64,000 nt of DNA from Coenobita brevimanus. Taxonomy: Eukaryota; Arthropoda; Malacostraca; Decapoda; Coenobitidae. Under the pieces are notes generated by a model, which was not told the origin of the DNA, did no database searches, and worked only from the letters and a program-made list of their open reading frames with translations. Shown here piece by piece: positions 42,840-54,482 of this stretch; position 1 is the stretch's first letter, and each line of letters begins with the position of its first letter. The position numbers and the translations under genes were made by a program. The DNA is taken from assembly GCA_032717465.1 (NCBI GenBank), contig CM064713.1, positions 11,811,916 to 11,875,915 on the forward strand, written 5' to 3'.

Positions 42840-44030
42840 AACCAGTGGCTGGGCAGGATTGGTAACGAGAGCTGTAAATGACTGTAAGAAGGTAGTAGAG
42901 AAAGTACCTTTGTCAAAGGAGAAATTAAGTAATCATTTGAACATACTAAAAGACACATGGACTAAGTATGCATAAAGCTACACTAATTTAGAAGCAGCAA
43001 TAGAAAGAAGATGATAAAGATCTGTTGCAGTCACAGACTACCAAATACGAGAGTTACTTAGACGAATATGTAACAATCGTGAAGCTGTTTGAGTCAAAAT
43101 TAGCTAATACCACGCCACAAACTCAAGTTGTGAAACTGTGGAGAGAAGCTGCAATGCCACAAATTATGCTCCCAGTGTTTGATGGGGAGCAAAACCGGAG
43201 ATTCTTTTGAGATCAATCTGAATACATAGTCCATGACAGAACAGACCTCTCTAATATAAGTAAACTATCTTATCTGTTAGGACAGGTCAAGGGCACGCCA
43301 TACAACAAGTTGATAAGGGAATGGCCCGTTGAAGAAAGTAATTATGAGGCGGCCTTGACTATCATTAGACGAATTATGAAGACAGGCAGAAGGTTAATAC
43401 CCAGCTACTGAAGGGTCTAATTGAATTACCCATACCTAAACACGATTTTGATTCCTTGCAAAATTTTCGGATTGCAGTGAGTTGCAATTTAGAAGCTATA
43501 GGTACTTACGAAGATGTAAAACCAGCAGATTGGGTGCTTTCTAGAACTGTATCCTTAAAGCTGTTACCCAGAAGCATGGATGCCTTGTATGGTAGGTACT
43601 GCTACCAAAGGGATCATTTCTCCTGTGGAGATTGATTAGGGCTTAATACAACTCAGTAAACATTTGCATGGAACAGTAAAGTCTGCTGAAAGTAAACAGA
43701 AGGATGAAATAAGGAAATGTACCAAGAACCAACTGGCAGGAAAAGCTAGGTCGGGGACGGTAAAGCCTGTAACTATTTAAGAGGTTTGCACTTTTCTTAG
43801 CTTCTTAAAATCTGAGAAGTATTAAAAACAAGGAAGGGACAGGCTGATGAAAATAAAGAGGTAAAAACTTCCATGGTAAGGGCAGGAAGGTTTATGTGTT
43901 TCATAGTGAACAACATTCCAGTGTATCTTGTCAGAGTTATTCTGATTACGCTTCTAGAATAGTGAGGATGAAGGTGGGATGTTGTATGATTTGTATGAAT
44001 TCAGGGCACATTTCCACGGACTGTGCTGTT
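42840..44030 (+). pseudogene. BEL/Pao gag pseudogene
   Basis: Broken plus-strand frames follow the gag order of BEL/Pao elements: VTRAVNDCKKVVEKVPLSKE near 42860, LNILKDTWTKYA, then LPVFDGEQNRRFF*DQSEY...VHDRTDLSNISKLSYL (43165-43275), then ANYETA-like NYEAAL (near 43345). A zinc knuckle CMICMNSGHISTDC lies at 43985-44030. At least five stops or frame changes. No protease or RT follows because LINE H starts at 44031. Confidence 0.75.
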
Positions 44031-44737
44031 TACTTATCCCCTAATTCTACTGACTATGAAAAATTCTTCGACTATCTCACTTCTTCGATGAAACACATCC
44101 TATCCATTTCTCCTTTCGCTGAAATCTCCATTCTAGGCGATTTCAATGTTCACTACCACCTTTGGCTCTCCTCACCTTTCACTGATCCACATGATGACCA
44201 AGCCTACATTTTTACTATCTTTAATGACCTAGTGCAGCTTGTACAACACCCTACCTGTATCCTTGACGGCCTTGGAGAGAGCTCCAACATACTTGACCTC
44301 TTCCTTACAATTAATCCTTCTGCTTACACCGTTGATCTTTCCTCTCCATTTAGATCCTCCAATCACAACTTTATTACCTTAACCTGTCCTATCGCTCCAG
44401 TACGGCTTGTGGACCCTCCAAGAAACGTCGGTTGTGTCAGTTTGGAGCTGCTGATTGGGAGGCCCTCATGAGGTACATTTTTTATTTTCCCTGGAATGAT
44501 CATTGCATCCCTGGCCGGGAGCCATTTGAGTGTGCCTCGCCCATTACGAAGGTTGTTCTCTCGGGCATGGAAGCATACATTCCTTTGTCATACCCTTTGA
44601 CTAATGCAAAAAAGCCTTGGTTTAATCACACTTGTTCTAATGCTGTTCACAACAAGGAGAGGGCCTATAAAAGGTATGGGAGCCAGCCCACCCCTGAATC
44701 ACATATTTTTTTATGTTTCTGCCCGGAATCGTCCTAA
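44031..44737 (+). mobile_element. LINE H: fragment of the LINE A family
   Basis: Encodes the endonuclease C-terminal half: STDYEKFFDYLTSSMKHILS, ISILGDFNVHYHLW, then ILDGLGESSNILDLF and SSNHNFITLTCPI. It then runs into the linker and stops at CCGGAATCGTCCTAA, where the TG of an LTR begins. Its 3' half is not found downstream; LINE C starts again at an earlier position of the family, so this is a separate copy. Confidence 0.85.
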
Positions 44738-45255
44738 TGTATCAAACTTGTGGTTAATTATATCGTAGTAGCAGCAGAGCTGTAGTTAACTGGTGAGTTG
44801 ATTTGTAGGAGATATTATTAGTTTACTTGTAGTCGATGATAGGAGAAAGATAAAGATTAGTACTGGGGTTTGCAGTTTGTAGTTTAATTCTTCAAAGGGG
44901 ATATCTCAAAATTTATACTAAGTATGTCTCACTTACGTGACACACCCTTACTATACCAGATTTTAGGAAAGAGAGTTTAGAAGGAGACAAGCGACCCTAG
45001 AGAGAGGTCGAGACGGAGATTAGCCTTAGAACAGAGAGAGAGAGAGAGATAGCGAGATAGGGAGGTAGCTACCCAGGACTTATACTATTATACCTGTTTA
45101 ATATTTCCAAGACAAATAAAAATAGTCCCATACTATTCTTTACCTCTCCCGTCACTACATGACATCTGGTGGGGAAACTACTACAAGATATAAAAGCCGC
45201 TCGACCACAAGTCTAAAATATACTTCTCTACAAGTAACTACAAAGTCTTATGACA
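44738..45255 (+). repeat. Probable LTR (517 bp)
   Basis: Starts TGTATCAAACTTG and ends CTTATGACA. A TATAAAA box lies at 45189-45195 (core promoter ~55 bp before the end). TTTGGTAGCAGCGAACG, of primer-binding-site form, follows. A GA tract is near 45032-45048. Family not determined. Confidence 0.5.
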
Positions 45256-45947
45256 TTTGGTAGCAGCGAACGTATACGAACCTCGTCTACGAATCAACAT
45301 TAAACTCCTACAAAATATCAAGATTGAAAAGAACTAAAAATATAAGATCCTGACAGTATTCTCTCCATCATGCCCCCTCCGTCTCCCAGATCATTACGCT
45401 GATGCAGAGGTCAAGAGATCACTCGACGCCTTGCAAGTAGCTTAACGACAAACCAGCAAATCTGCGGACATCGTCTCCGAATTAAAAGCAAATTTCTACA
45501 AAAACAACCGAGACTACAAGATTAGCTTCAGTTCTACAAAGTCTTATGACAAGAGCATAGTTAAGTGAATACATTTTATGCTTGCTAACTTCGCGAGCGT
45601 GCCCCCTTTTCCCTATCATGCTTCTCTCTAGAGTCTAGACCCCCTTCTTGCTCTGTCTTCTGTCTCCTTCTGCCTGCTCCTTCCTTCTCTCTCATAGAGG
45701 GGAAATTGTGTCACGTGCACTGCACGGTTGAGTAGAATTTTCTCGCGTCTGGGGACTTTCCTATCAGGCGTCACGAGGTGCTATCTGTGGCATATTGTGC
45801 TGTCATTGGCAATCCTGCTGAGAGAGAGAGCGAACATCACCTTCTCCAGCCCCTTGCCATGACTTTGACTTACCCTCTAGATTACATGTGTATTCTACCA
45901 GCTATTATGTATTGTATTATGATATTTTAGAGTCCTGACACCTGGTG
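45256..45947 (+). other. Leader/gag-like remnant of an LTR element
   Basis: No long ORF. The 18-mer CTACAAAGTCTTATGACA recurs at 45238-45255 and 45534-45551. A second LTR-like piece may run from TGTGTCACGTGC (about 45715) to CCTGACA (45944), before LINE C. Interpretation uncertain. Confidence 0.35.
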
Positions 45948-48410
45948 AACAAGCCTACATCTTTTCTATCCTTAATGACCTAGAGCAGCTTGTACAGCGC
46001 CCTACCCGTATCCCTGACCGCCTTGGAGAGAACTCCAACATACTTGATCTCTTCCTTACAACTAATCCTTCTGCTTACACTGTTAATCTTTCCTCTCCGT
46101 AGGGTCCTCCGATCACAACCTTATTACCTTAACCTGTCCTATCGCTCCGGTACAGCCTGTGGACCCTCCAAAGAAACGGCGTCTGTGGCACTTTGGAGCT
46201 GTAGATTGGGAGGCCCTCAGGCAGTACTTCATTGATTTTCCCTGGAATGATTATTGATTCCATGGTCGGGAATCATTTGAGCGTGCCTTGCGCATTACGG
46301 AGGTTATTGTCTCGGGCATGGACGCATACATTCCTTTCTCATATCCTTTGACTAATGCAAGAAAGCCTTGGTTTAACCACGCTTATTCTAATGCTGTCCA
46401 CAACAAGGAGAGGGCCTATAAAAGGTACAAGCGCCAACCCATCCCTGAATCACATCTTTCTTATGTTTCTGCCCGGAATCGTGCTAAGTCTGTTCTTTAC
46501 TCTGCTAAAAATAATTTCATCCGCACTAAATGCTCTCAACTCTCCAACTCAAATTCTTCCCGCTCCTTCTGGCACCTTACCAAAAACCTTTCTAACAACT
46601 TTACCTCATCATCCTTCCCTCCTCTTTTCTACTCTGATGGCTCTATAGCTATGTCTTCTACTGATAAAGCAGATCTCTTCACTCAGACTTTCTCCTCCAG
46701 TTCCACCTTAGACGATTCTGGTGCTGTTCCTCCATCACTTCCCCCCTCTGACTTCCTCGTGGCTGACATTAAAATTCCTTCGGCTGATGTATTTTCTGCC
46801 ATCACTGGCCTCAGTACTAAGAAGGCATATGGGCCTGATGGGATCCCTCCTGTCGTCCTCAAGAACTGTGCTTCTGTGCTTACACCCTGCCTAAGTAAAT
46901 TCTTTCGCCTTTGTCTTTCAACTTGTACCTTTCCTTCTTGCTGGAAGTTTCCTCTCATTCAGTTAATCGCAAAGGAAGGTGGCCATTCCCAGCCCTCTAA
47001 CTATCGCCCAATTGCTTTAACATCCTGTATCTCAAAAGTTTTCGAGTCCTGTTCTTAATGGAAAAATTTAAAAGCATCTTTCCCATCACAACCTCTCTGA
47101 TCGTCAGTATGGGTTCCGACAGGGAAACTCCACTTGCGATCATCTCACCGACCTTTCAGACTCCTGGTCATCCTTCTTTTGGGACTTTGGCGAAAGCTTT
47201 GCCCTTGCACCTGACATCTCAAAAGCTTTCAATCGAGTCTAGAGTAAATCTTTAATTTCCAAACTGCCCTCTAATGGTTTCTATCTTTCTCTCTGTGCCT
47301 TTATCTCTAGCTTCCTTTCTTATCGTTCTATAGCTGCTGTTGTAGACGGCCATCGTTCTTCCCCTAGATCTATTAATAGTGGTATTCTTCAGGACTCTGT
47401 CCTATTACCAACTCTCTTCCTTCTACTCATCAATGGCCTTTAAGTTGTATATCCAAACCTATCCACTAATATGCTGATGATTCCATCCTTGACCTTCCCA
47501 TTCGGTTCCCCCAGCGTCCATCTCATCATGTACTTCAACAAGCAAGGAATGAGGCTGTGGCACACATAATGTCTAACTTGGCTCATATCTCTGACTGGGG
47601 TAAAAATAATCTTGTTGTTTTTAATGCATCAAAGACTCAGTTCTTACACATATCAACACGACAATCTTCCACAGGAGTACACACTAATGTTTAATAATAA
47701 TTCAGCTCAATCCTGCATCATCCTTAAACATACTTGGGGTTTCATTCTCTCTGGACTTACCTTGGAAAGATCATACTACATCTCTTCTAAAATCTGTTTC
47801 CAAGAGATTAAGTATGCTAAGCCGACTCTGTACCCTCTTTACCCCTGGACAGTTGTTGACATTATACAAGGGTTACATTCGCCCCTCTGTATAGTACAAC
47901 TCTCATGTGTGGGAAGGCTTCCTAAATACAGCTCTTTTCAATAGAGTGGAGTCAAAGGTTTGTAGTCCCATTAACTCTCCTCTTCGTACTGGTTTCCTTC
48001 AACCTCTGTCTCTCTGCTGCACTGTTGCCTCTATCTCTTTTCTGTCGCTTCTTTAATGGTCACTGCTCCTCTGAACTGTTTGATTACATCCCTCCACCTC
48101 ATCGACGGGCACGTAGCTCCCGTCTGGCAACAAACTCTCTTCCCTTTTCTGTCCAACTCTGTAATGCAAGAGTTTACCGTCACTCCCAGTCTTCATTAAT
48201 GCAACAGATAAACTTTGGAACTGTCTCCTTTTATCTGTATTTCCTGCTTCCTTTGATCTCCAGTCTTTCGAACACAGTGTGTCCAGGCATCTTGAACGGA
48301 TCTTGAATTTGGCTCTCTTTTGTATTGTTTTTGTTATTTTCTTGGAGGGAACAGTTTGCGGGCCCATGGCCTTTGGTTCCTTCTTTGCATTATAAAAAGA
48401 GGGGGGGATG
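45948..48410 (+). mobile_element. LINE C: longest uninterrupted copy of the LINE A family
   Basis: From the endonuclease C-terminus ([17 protein letters not shown]) through linker and RT to the 3' end TTGCATTATAAAAAGA. Key blocks: STKKAYGPDGIPPVVLKN (near 46815), PSNYRPIALTSCISKVFES (near 47000), KAFNRV (near 47225), TPWTVVDIIQG (near 47840), LFCRFFNGHCSSELFDYIPP (near 48035). The N-terminal part is one 256-codon frame (46288-47058); later parts have several frameshifts. It gives the reference order for the LINE A segments. Confidence 0.88.
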
Positions 48411-48457
48411 AATGTAGTTTTGAATGGTGAGTTGGTTGAGGAGGTAGAGTGTTTTAA
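48411..48457 (+). mobile_element. LINE D, left piece
   Basis: About 47 bp encoding MNVVLNGELVEEVECF, the residues preceding the conserved KYLG motif of a LINE thumb region. It is interrupted by the piggyBac element exactly within TTT|TAA; KYLGLHVAVDGR continues at 52559. Confidence 0.85.
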
Positions 48458-49822
48458 CCCGTCACGTCCCGAGCCTTTCCGCACCTATGACATCCCCCAG
48501 TCCCGAGCGTTTTTGGAAAAAAATTTTTTCTTATGAAACTTCCGCTTAGGTCGAGAAACTATGGAAAATCTTGAAGAAAGTGGTCTCTGCGGTCTATAAG
48601 TGGTCTATACAGGTGCGGTTTCCCCCCGCAGGTATCGTATTCTGTAATGGGCTGGATATGCGTTAACGTTTTCTATGGTAAGGAGTAATGGGACAAACAA
48701 CACACAACACCTCTACATTTATTGTATTTGTACTAATAAACAATAACAGTAACAATATAATGTATTTCAGACACATATATAGGAAAAATAAGCATTGTAC
48801 CATCGCGCGAGCATAGCGAGTTAGGTCCGAGTCGTATCATGCTATCTGCTAATTTTCTGTTATGAGTCTACCAATCATTTTTTCTACTTGTATACTTCTG
48901 TTTCAATGACAATTTACCAATTACAACTGTTTGTAAGTGATTTCAGATGTTTTCATTCATTTTGATGACATGCAGCATAAGTTTAGCGCACATCAGCTTA
49001 GTAAGCGCACTCGCTATGACTCGTATTTCAACATACCAAATTGTTTTATCACTTTCCAATTATTTTCCCATTTACATAGAACCTTTCCCCCAGCACTGTG
49101 AAGGTTTTCAATTATTTTCATTCATTACGAGGGCATTTAGCGATATGCTAGCGCCTATTCACGTAGCAACCACGATCTCAAACACTCGTGTTTCATCATC
49201 CACTTTATTTATTCACTCCAATTATATTTTCCCACTTACATTACACACCTTTACACCCCTCCAATGCACTGTACATACTTACTGCCATTATTTATTCAAG
49301 TGAGCGTGAGAATATCGCCTGAAAATACCCTCGCAAGGAATGTTACGTCATACATAATACTCACACACTTATATACTAATTCACTCACACACTTATATAC
49401 TAATTATTCACTTTATCACTTGCTGACTTTTATTTTGACTAATACGTGCCTTATTCATTCGACTAAGCGTCAGGAAATCTTATCTTTATAGACACGCTAT
49501 GAATATTTGACTTAGGAAATACATCATCATATACAATAATTTGAACTTATATTATACCCGTAAGAATGTCACATAATAGAAAATTTATAATAAGGGGCCT
49601 TATTTATTGCACTGAGCGACAGAATATCGCATCAAACAACCCTCTCTATGTAAGTTTCAACTTAGGGCAGATTTATATACTTACACCCAATGTTTGCACT
49701 TATGTTCTACCCGTAGGCACTTTATACTAATATTTGGCGATCTACATGACTGATATTTTCACAGAGCGTCTGTCTGTCGCATTTACATCATAATTTCAGC
49801 GTCCTTTCGCATTCACACCATG

Positions 49823-52305
49823 CTAAAATTGCAGCAACGTGTGATATTCACTAAAACATGGGTGAATACACAGACCCACGTCACACTGCACGCACTCATA
49901 GCGGGTGTCCTTCCTCTGTGTCGTGAGTCTCACCTGGGAATGACTGCACACGTGACACCTGCGCTGGGGCCTAGGTCTGTTGGGCTGGGGAGGGATAGGA
50001 GTGGGGAAATGGCGGCCGGATATTCTCTGGGGAGTCTGGGTAATAGGGGCAGTGCGGGGGCGCTGTTGGGGCCTTTCAACAGCATACTTAGCAAAGATTT
50101 CTCGTGTGAGCTCCCTCACAAACCCTTCAAATGTTTCCTGAACTCCTGTGGTCATGGCGTGAAGGTGGTGGCAATTCAGAGCAGTGATATCTAGCAAGTG
50201 AGAGAGCAGTTTTTTATACCACTTCATCGTGGTCCTGGCACACTCTACCGTCGATATCATGGAGTCTGACTGGTCCACGAGGCGCATGTTTATATTATAG
50301 TCCATGACACATTCAGGTTTCCAAACACGACGCCTGCTCTCGCTATGGTAATCAACAGAATCAGTACGGTGCATCAAGGGGCGGTGAACCGTGGACAAGA
50401 GGCTTACTTCTCTGTTGTGGTTCCACATTGTTGCAAGGATGTTGTTTGCTTTGAAGAAGACAACCTCACTCCTTGCAAGTTTCCGCCCTACCTTGACCAT
50501 GTGACGCCGGTTCACCTTTACGGTTCCACAGACTCCCGTTTCATGTCTGTGAAGATAACGAGCGAGAAGAGGGCTAGTGTACCAGTTGTCGAGATAGAGA
50601 ACGTGACCACGATGAAGGTAGTCTTGTATCATCGTCTTTACCACTGCTCCAGAAACTCCTATACTTCGATCTTCTATTATGTCTGTCTGTGCACCGGTGT
50701 ACAAGACTATGTCTTGCACGTATCCAGTCCTACAGTCACACATAACAAAGATCTTGAACCCAAAACGGTGCCTTTTGCTGGGTATATACTGTCTGAATGA
50801 AATATTGCCTCTCCACAACACGAGACTCTCGTCTATGACGAGATCTCTATAGGGATAGAATGAGGATCGAAAGGTTTGCCTGAGGTGATCAAAGACCAGC
50901 CTAATTTGCCTCATTTTGTCCGTGTTGTTTGCATTTGCAGGGTCATTAGCATCATAAAAATGGAGGCGACTTAGAATTTGTTGAAACCGATTACGGCTCA
51001 TCACTTGACCAAATATGGGGGTAAACATAACAGGGTCCGTAGTCCAGTAAGCAGGAATTCTATTTTTTCTTATTATACCCATTAAAAGGACAAGGGCAAA
51101 AAATAAGAACATTTTTGGAATGGAGACAGGGTAATCATAAATCATTGAATGCCTACTCCTTGTTCCCAATCTTTCACTTTCTAGCCGCTGGCCGCTTGCA
51201 AACAGGTTTGTTTAAAGCACGATCTGATCAACGAAGGCCTCACTGAAAAACAGGTGGAAAAAATCCAACCTGCTTGAATTACAGTGAATACCTGGTGCAA
51301 TGCAGCCAGATCGCCCCTGCTCAGTGAAGGGGTGAATGAGGGGAGAAAAATCACTCCCATCCTCCCAATCCCACGACACAAATCCCTCGTCCCCATCACC
51401 GCCTTCGTCTGGGTGGGGAGGAGATCCTGGTTGGGGAGGTTGGGGAGAAGGAGTATGGAGGGCTTCCCCACTGTCACTCCTCTTCCCTCTGCCTTTACCC
51501 TTTCCCTTTCCCTTACCCTTACGGCCTTGAGGAACATTAGGGGGCTGTGGGGATGAAATAGTTTGATATTGGGGGAGCAGAAGACGTGCTGGGGAGTGGT
51601 TCCTCCCCACCTTCCCCCTCCATTACCACACCACGTGCTCTCTCCACGCAACCTTGCTCGACCACGTGTTAGGGGGATATTGGGGATCATAAGACGTGCT
51701 TTGGAGTGGTTCCTCCCACCTTCCCCCTCCCTCACAACCCCACGTGATAAGGAACGCACCCGCACTGGCCCACGTGATCCACTCTGCCGCCTCACACTGC
51801 GTAGGGAGAGCAATGACTCACCCACCTCACTCTCACTTTCCCTAATCCCAGGAATGTCCATTTCACTCCCCACTCCCTCCACTTCACTTCCTACCGCCCC
51901 AAACAGAATGCTAGGCCCATACCTGCTTAGACGACGTGGTGTGCGCTCTGGGCCACGATGCGTAATCACCTCCCGCCCATACCACGTGGCAGCACGTCCC
52001 ACGTCTCCGTCCTCGTCCTCTTCCTCGTCCTCGACCTCGAATTCAGCTTCCAAGGCACGCTGGGGATAGGGATATGACATACCACGTGCCTTCTTTGCCT
52101 CCTGCCCCTCTCTAGCAGCACGGTAAGTCACGTACTGCCGCTTCCTTGGTGACGGAACTTCCTCGTCACTGCTGGTGGTTTCTTCCTCCTCTGGCTGCAC
52201 ATAATCTTTGTCCATCTCCTCGTCATCCAGTGGGGAATCACTGTCGCCGGTAAAGGTGTCCAGGGCGACTTGAATTTCGCTCTCTGAGAGACCTCTCTTA
52301 GCCAT
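49823..52305 (-). pseudogene. piggyBac transposase (two lesions)
   Basis: Starts at 52305, MAKRGLSESEIQVALDTFTG, followed by a long acidic, low-complexity N-terminus (SDSPLDDEEMDKDY, then FEVEDEEEDEDGDV). This leads into a Gly/Lys- and Pro-rich stretch and the DDE domain. In the open frame beginning 51169 the catalytic acids are at residue 113 (VIDESLVLWRG), 194 (LYLDNWYTS) and 299 (MRLVDQSDSM). A C-terminal Cys/His-rich domain (CHVCSHSQ, then CVQCDVGLCIHPCF) completes the protein. Lesions: one extra C in the run at 51605-51608, which shifts frame within a 33-codon repeat, and a TAA at 51214-51212 in the segment before the DDE domain. Everything else reads through. Confidence 0.92.
51591..51720 (-). 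repeat. ~99-bp internal repeat in the transposase N-terminus
   Basis: AAGACGTGCT...GAGTGGTTCCTCCC occurs at 51591 and 51691, 100 bases apart. Without the extra C at 51605-51608 the spacing would be 99, i.e. 33 codons. Both copies encode GRNHS-ARL-type text, each in its own frame. Confidence 0.8.
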
Positions 52306-52482
52306 GTCTGAGCAGGACTGTGGCTACCAGGTGAGTGGACGAGTGGCGGGCTAGCGCGGGTCGCGCGGGGTCGCCGAGTGTCCCCGCCTGGTGGCAGGTA
52401 GGGGAAGGTCAGGCGAGGGTACGTACCGCAAATCAAGCGCGAAATTTGAAAATTGTCGAAATTATGCACATTGCAATTGCAC

Positions 52483-52549
52483 GACGTACTGGTACGTCGC
52501 CGGGACTGGCAAATGCAAATCGTGGTGACGTACCCATACGTCGTCGGGA
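52483..52549. promoter_or_regulatory. Paired palindromic blocks at the piggyBac right end
   Basis: GACGTACTGGTACGTCGCCG (52483) and GACGTACCCATACGTCGTCG (52527) are near-identical, 44 bases apart, each with a GACGTA...TACGTC palindrome followed by CGGGA. The pair is conserved in the short copies at 3799-3865 and 11911-11977. The position suggests a transposase-binding site; this is inference. Confidence 0.55.
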
Positions 52550-52558
52550 TGGGGCGGG

Positions 52559-53300
52559 TTAAGTATTTAGGGTTACATGTTGCTGTGGATGGAAGAAGAG
52601 ATGTAGAAGTGAAGTTTAGAACGAATGAAGAAGAAAAGGTGCTGGAAGGAATGAAAAAATTATTTAGATGATGTTCTCTTAGAAGGGATGTATAGAGAAG
52701 TCTGTATGAGTGTCGTGGTACCGACTCATTATATGGGTCTGAAACATGGTATATGAGAGTAGCAGAGAGGAAATATTTGAATGTATTGGAGATGAGGTGT
52801 CTGAGAAATATTTATGGAGTGATGCGCATGGATCGAGCGAGAAATGAAGTGCAAAGAACTGGAGTTATGTTGGAGATGGCTGATCTAGTTGAGCAGAGAG
52901 TTTTGCGATGGTTTGGGCATATGGAGAGAATGGATGAAGAACAACTGGTGGAAAAGATAACTGGACTGGATGTGAGAGGTGTAAGGCTGAGAGGTAGACC
53001 ACGAAGAGGATGGTTGGACAGTGTGAAGAGAGAGTTAGATGCGAGAGGGATATCTGTAGAGGAAGGAGGAGTTGCTGCACATGATAGTAATGATTGGAGA
53101 GGGAATAGTCTCCCGCAATTGGTCTAATCGGCTGATCAGGTCAGGTGCAGGTAAGGGGATAGAGCCATTGTGATGTGGCAGGGGTAAACCAGTTCTGCTA
53201 TCGGGCCCGGCTGTGAATGTCGCTGGTTGCACTACACAGTTGACCCTCGTGCAGTGTGGTGCTGTAAGAATCTGTTCCTTCTCCCCTTGGGGTTAAGATG
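52559..53300 (+). mobile_element. LINE D, C-terminal ORF2 and 3' UTR
   Basis: Reads KYLGLHVAVDGRRDVEVKFR, then SLYGSETWYMRVAERK, LNVLEMRCLRNIYGVMRMDR, LRWFGHMERMDEEQLVEKI and RLRGRPRRGWLDSVKREL, ending with a stop at 53127. This is the standard C-terminus of a LINE family common in crustaceans. One stop near 52690. The 3' UTR leads into a (GT)n tract. Confidence 0.85.
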
Positions 53301-53307
53301 CGAATAA

Positions 53308-53435
<128 letters not shown>

Positions 53436-53519
53436 TGGGAGTGTCGTTCTGTTTCGGTTACCCACTTTCTTCGGGGGAGGCAGCCTAGGTATATAGATAG
53501 TTAGATAGAATAACACCAT

Positions 53520-53925
53520 TCAGATAAAGGAGAGACCTACGGAATTATAAAAATTCTGCTAGATTAAATGAATGAACTTTACGTGTAGATACGACCTCAT
53601 TGCATTTGCCCTTAGGGAAAGTTTCACAGTTTGTTATGTCCGTCCTTAACTTGGAATTGTTATATTCCAAAACACCCTCAGACCCACTGAATCAAATTCT
53701 GTAGCAATAAAAAGGCGTGTAGTATAGCAGTCTTCTGTAACCAGTCAGCCCACTGAATAACACAGATTAGTTTAAATAATCGTCTTGTTCGTCATTTTAG
53801 TTAGCTGTTTTCCGGGGAGGGGCACTAACCCTCCGCAAACCCTTTTAGTCGCCTTGTACGACAAGCAGGGATACTGTTGGAGTATTCTTGAAAAAAACCC
53901 CTATCCACAGGGGGGGGAAGTGAAG
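53520..53925. other. Unclassified, retroelement-like
   Basis: The 53800-53900 block contains TTTTAGTCGCCTTGTACGAC and AGCAGGGATACTGTTGGAG, which have the look of a retroelement coding end. I cannot confirm a family. Confidence 0.3.
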
Positions 53926-54340
53926 CTTGGACGTTGTTGGAAGGACACAAGTCAAGAGTGAGAGCAGTGGAAATGAGTTATTTAAGAGGAGCCTGTGGAG
54001 TCACATGGAGAGACAGGCTGACAAATGAGGATATTAAGGAGCGTTGTGGTGTTGATGTGAATGTGATATGAAGCGTTAGGAGGAACACACTGAGGTGGTT
54101 TGGCCATGTGGACAGGATGGAGGGTGAAAGACTGATGAAGAGAGTGTATGTGAGTGAGTTGGAGGGGGGGAGAGGGAGGGGGAGGCCGAGGATGAGATGG
54201 AGGGATGGGGTGGAGAGGTATATGAGAGAGGAGGGTGTGAGTTAGGAGCAGGGCAGAGAAATGGCGGGGGACAGGGGGACGTGGAGGCGATTTGTTTGTG
54301 GCCACCCGAACGGGAATGAGGCGTCTGGCAATAGATAGAT
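53926..54340 (+). mobile_element. LINE ORF2 C-terminal fragment
   Basis: Plus-strand frame reads VEMSYLRGACGVTWRDRLTN, then LRWFGHVDRMEGERLMKRVY and RGRPRMRWRDGVERYMREEG, with stops. It ends in a (GATA)n tail near 54330-54347. Same broad family as the 62.9-64 kb element. Confidence 0.8.
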
Positions 54341-54387
54341 AGATAGATATTTTAAATAATAGCTCAAGATATCGCGCTGATGGCAGC

Positions 54388-54390
<3 letters not shown>

Positions 54391-54480
<90 letters not shown>
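54391..54480. repeat. (AT)n microsatellite, about 90 bp
   Basis: Uninterrupted AT. The 54481-54850 stretch after it has no recognised feature. Confidence 0.97.

Positions 54481-54482
<2 letters not shown>

Larger units (their letters stand above)
48458..52558 (-). mobile_element. piggyBac element, 4.1 kb, almost intact
   Basis: Flanked by TTAA at 48454-48457 and 52559-52562. The ends are imperfect inverted repeats: CCCGTCACGTCCCGA left, complement CCCGCCCCATCCCGA right. Joining the flanks restores a LINE reading frame (ECF-KYLG), confirming the boundaries. The transposase lies on the minus strand (52305-49823), with ~250 bp between the right end and its ATG, and a long 1.36-kb AT-rich tail on the other side. 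Copies 1 and 2 of the short elements are deletion derivatives of this family. Confidence 0.93.

Noticed and set aside
50345..50800. 151-codon plus-strand ORF in the piggyBac element
   Set aside because: It is antisense to the conserved DDE domain and shows no independent family signal.
51563..52069. 168-codon plus-strand ORF
   Set aside because: Shadow of the acidic N-terminus of the transposase, with Pro/Ser-rich composition from GA/CT-rich sequence.
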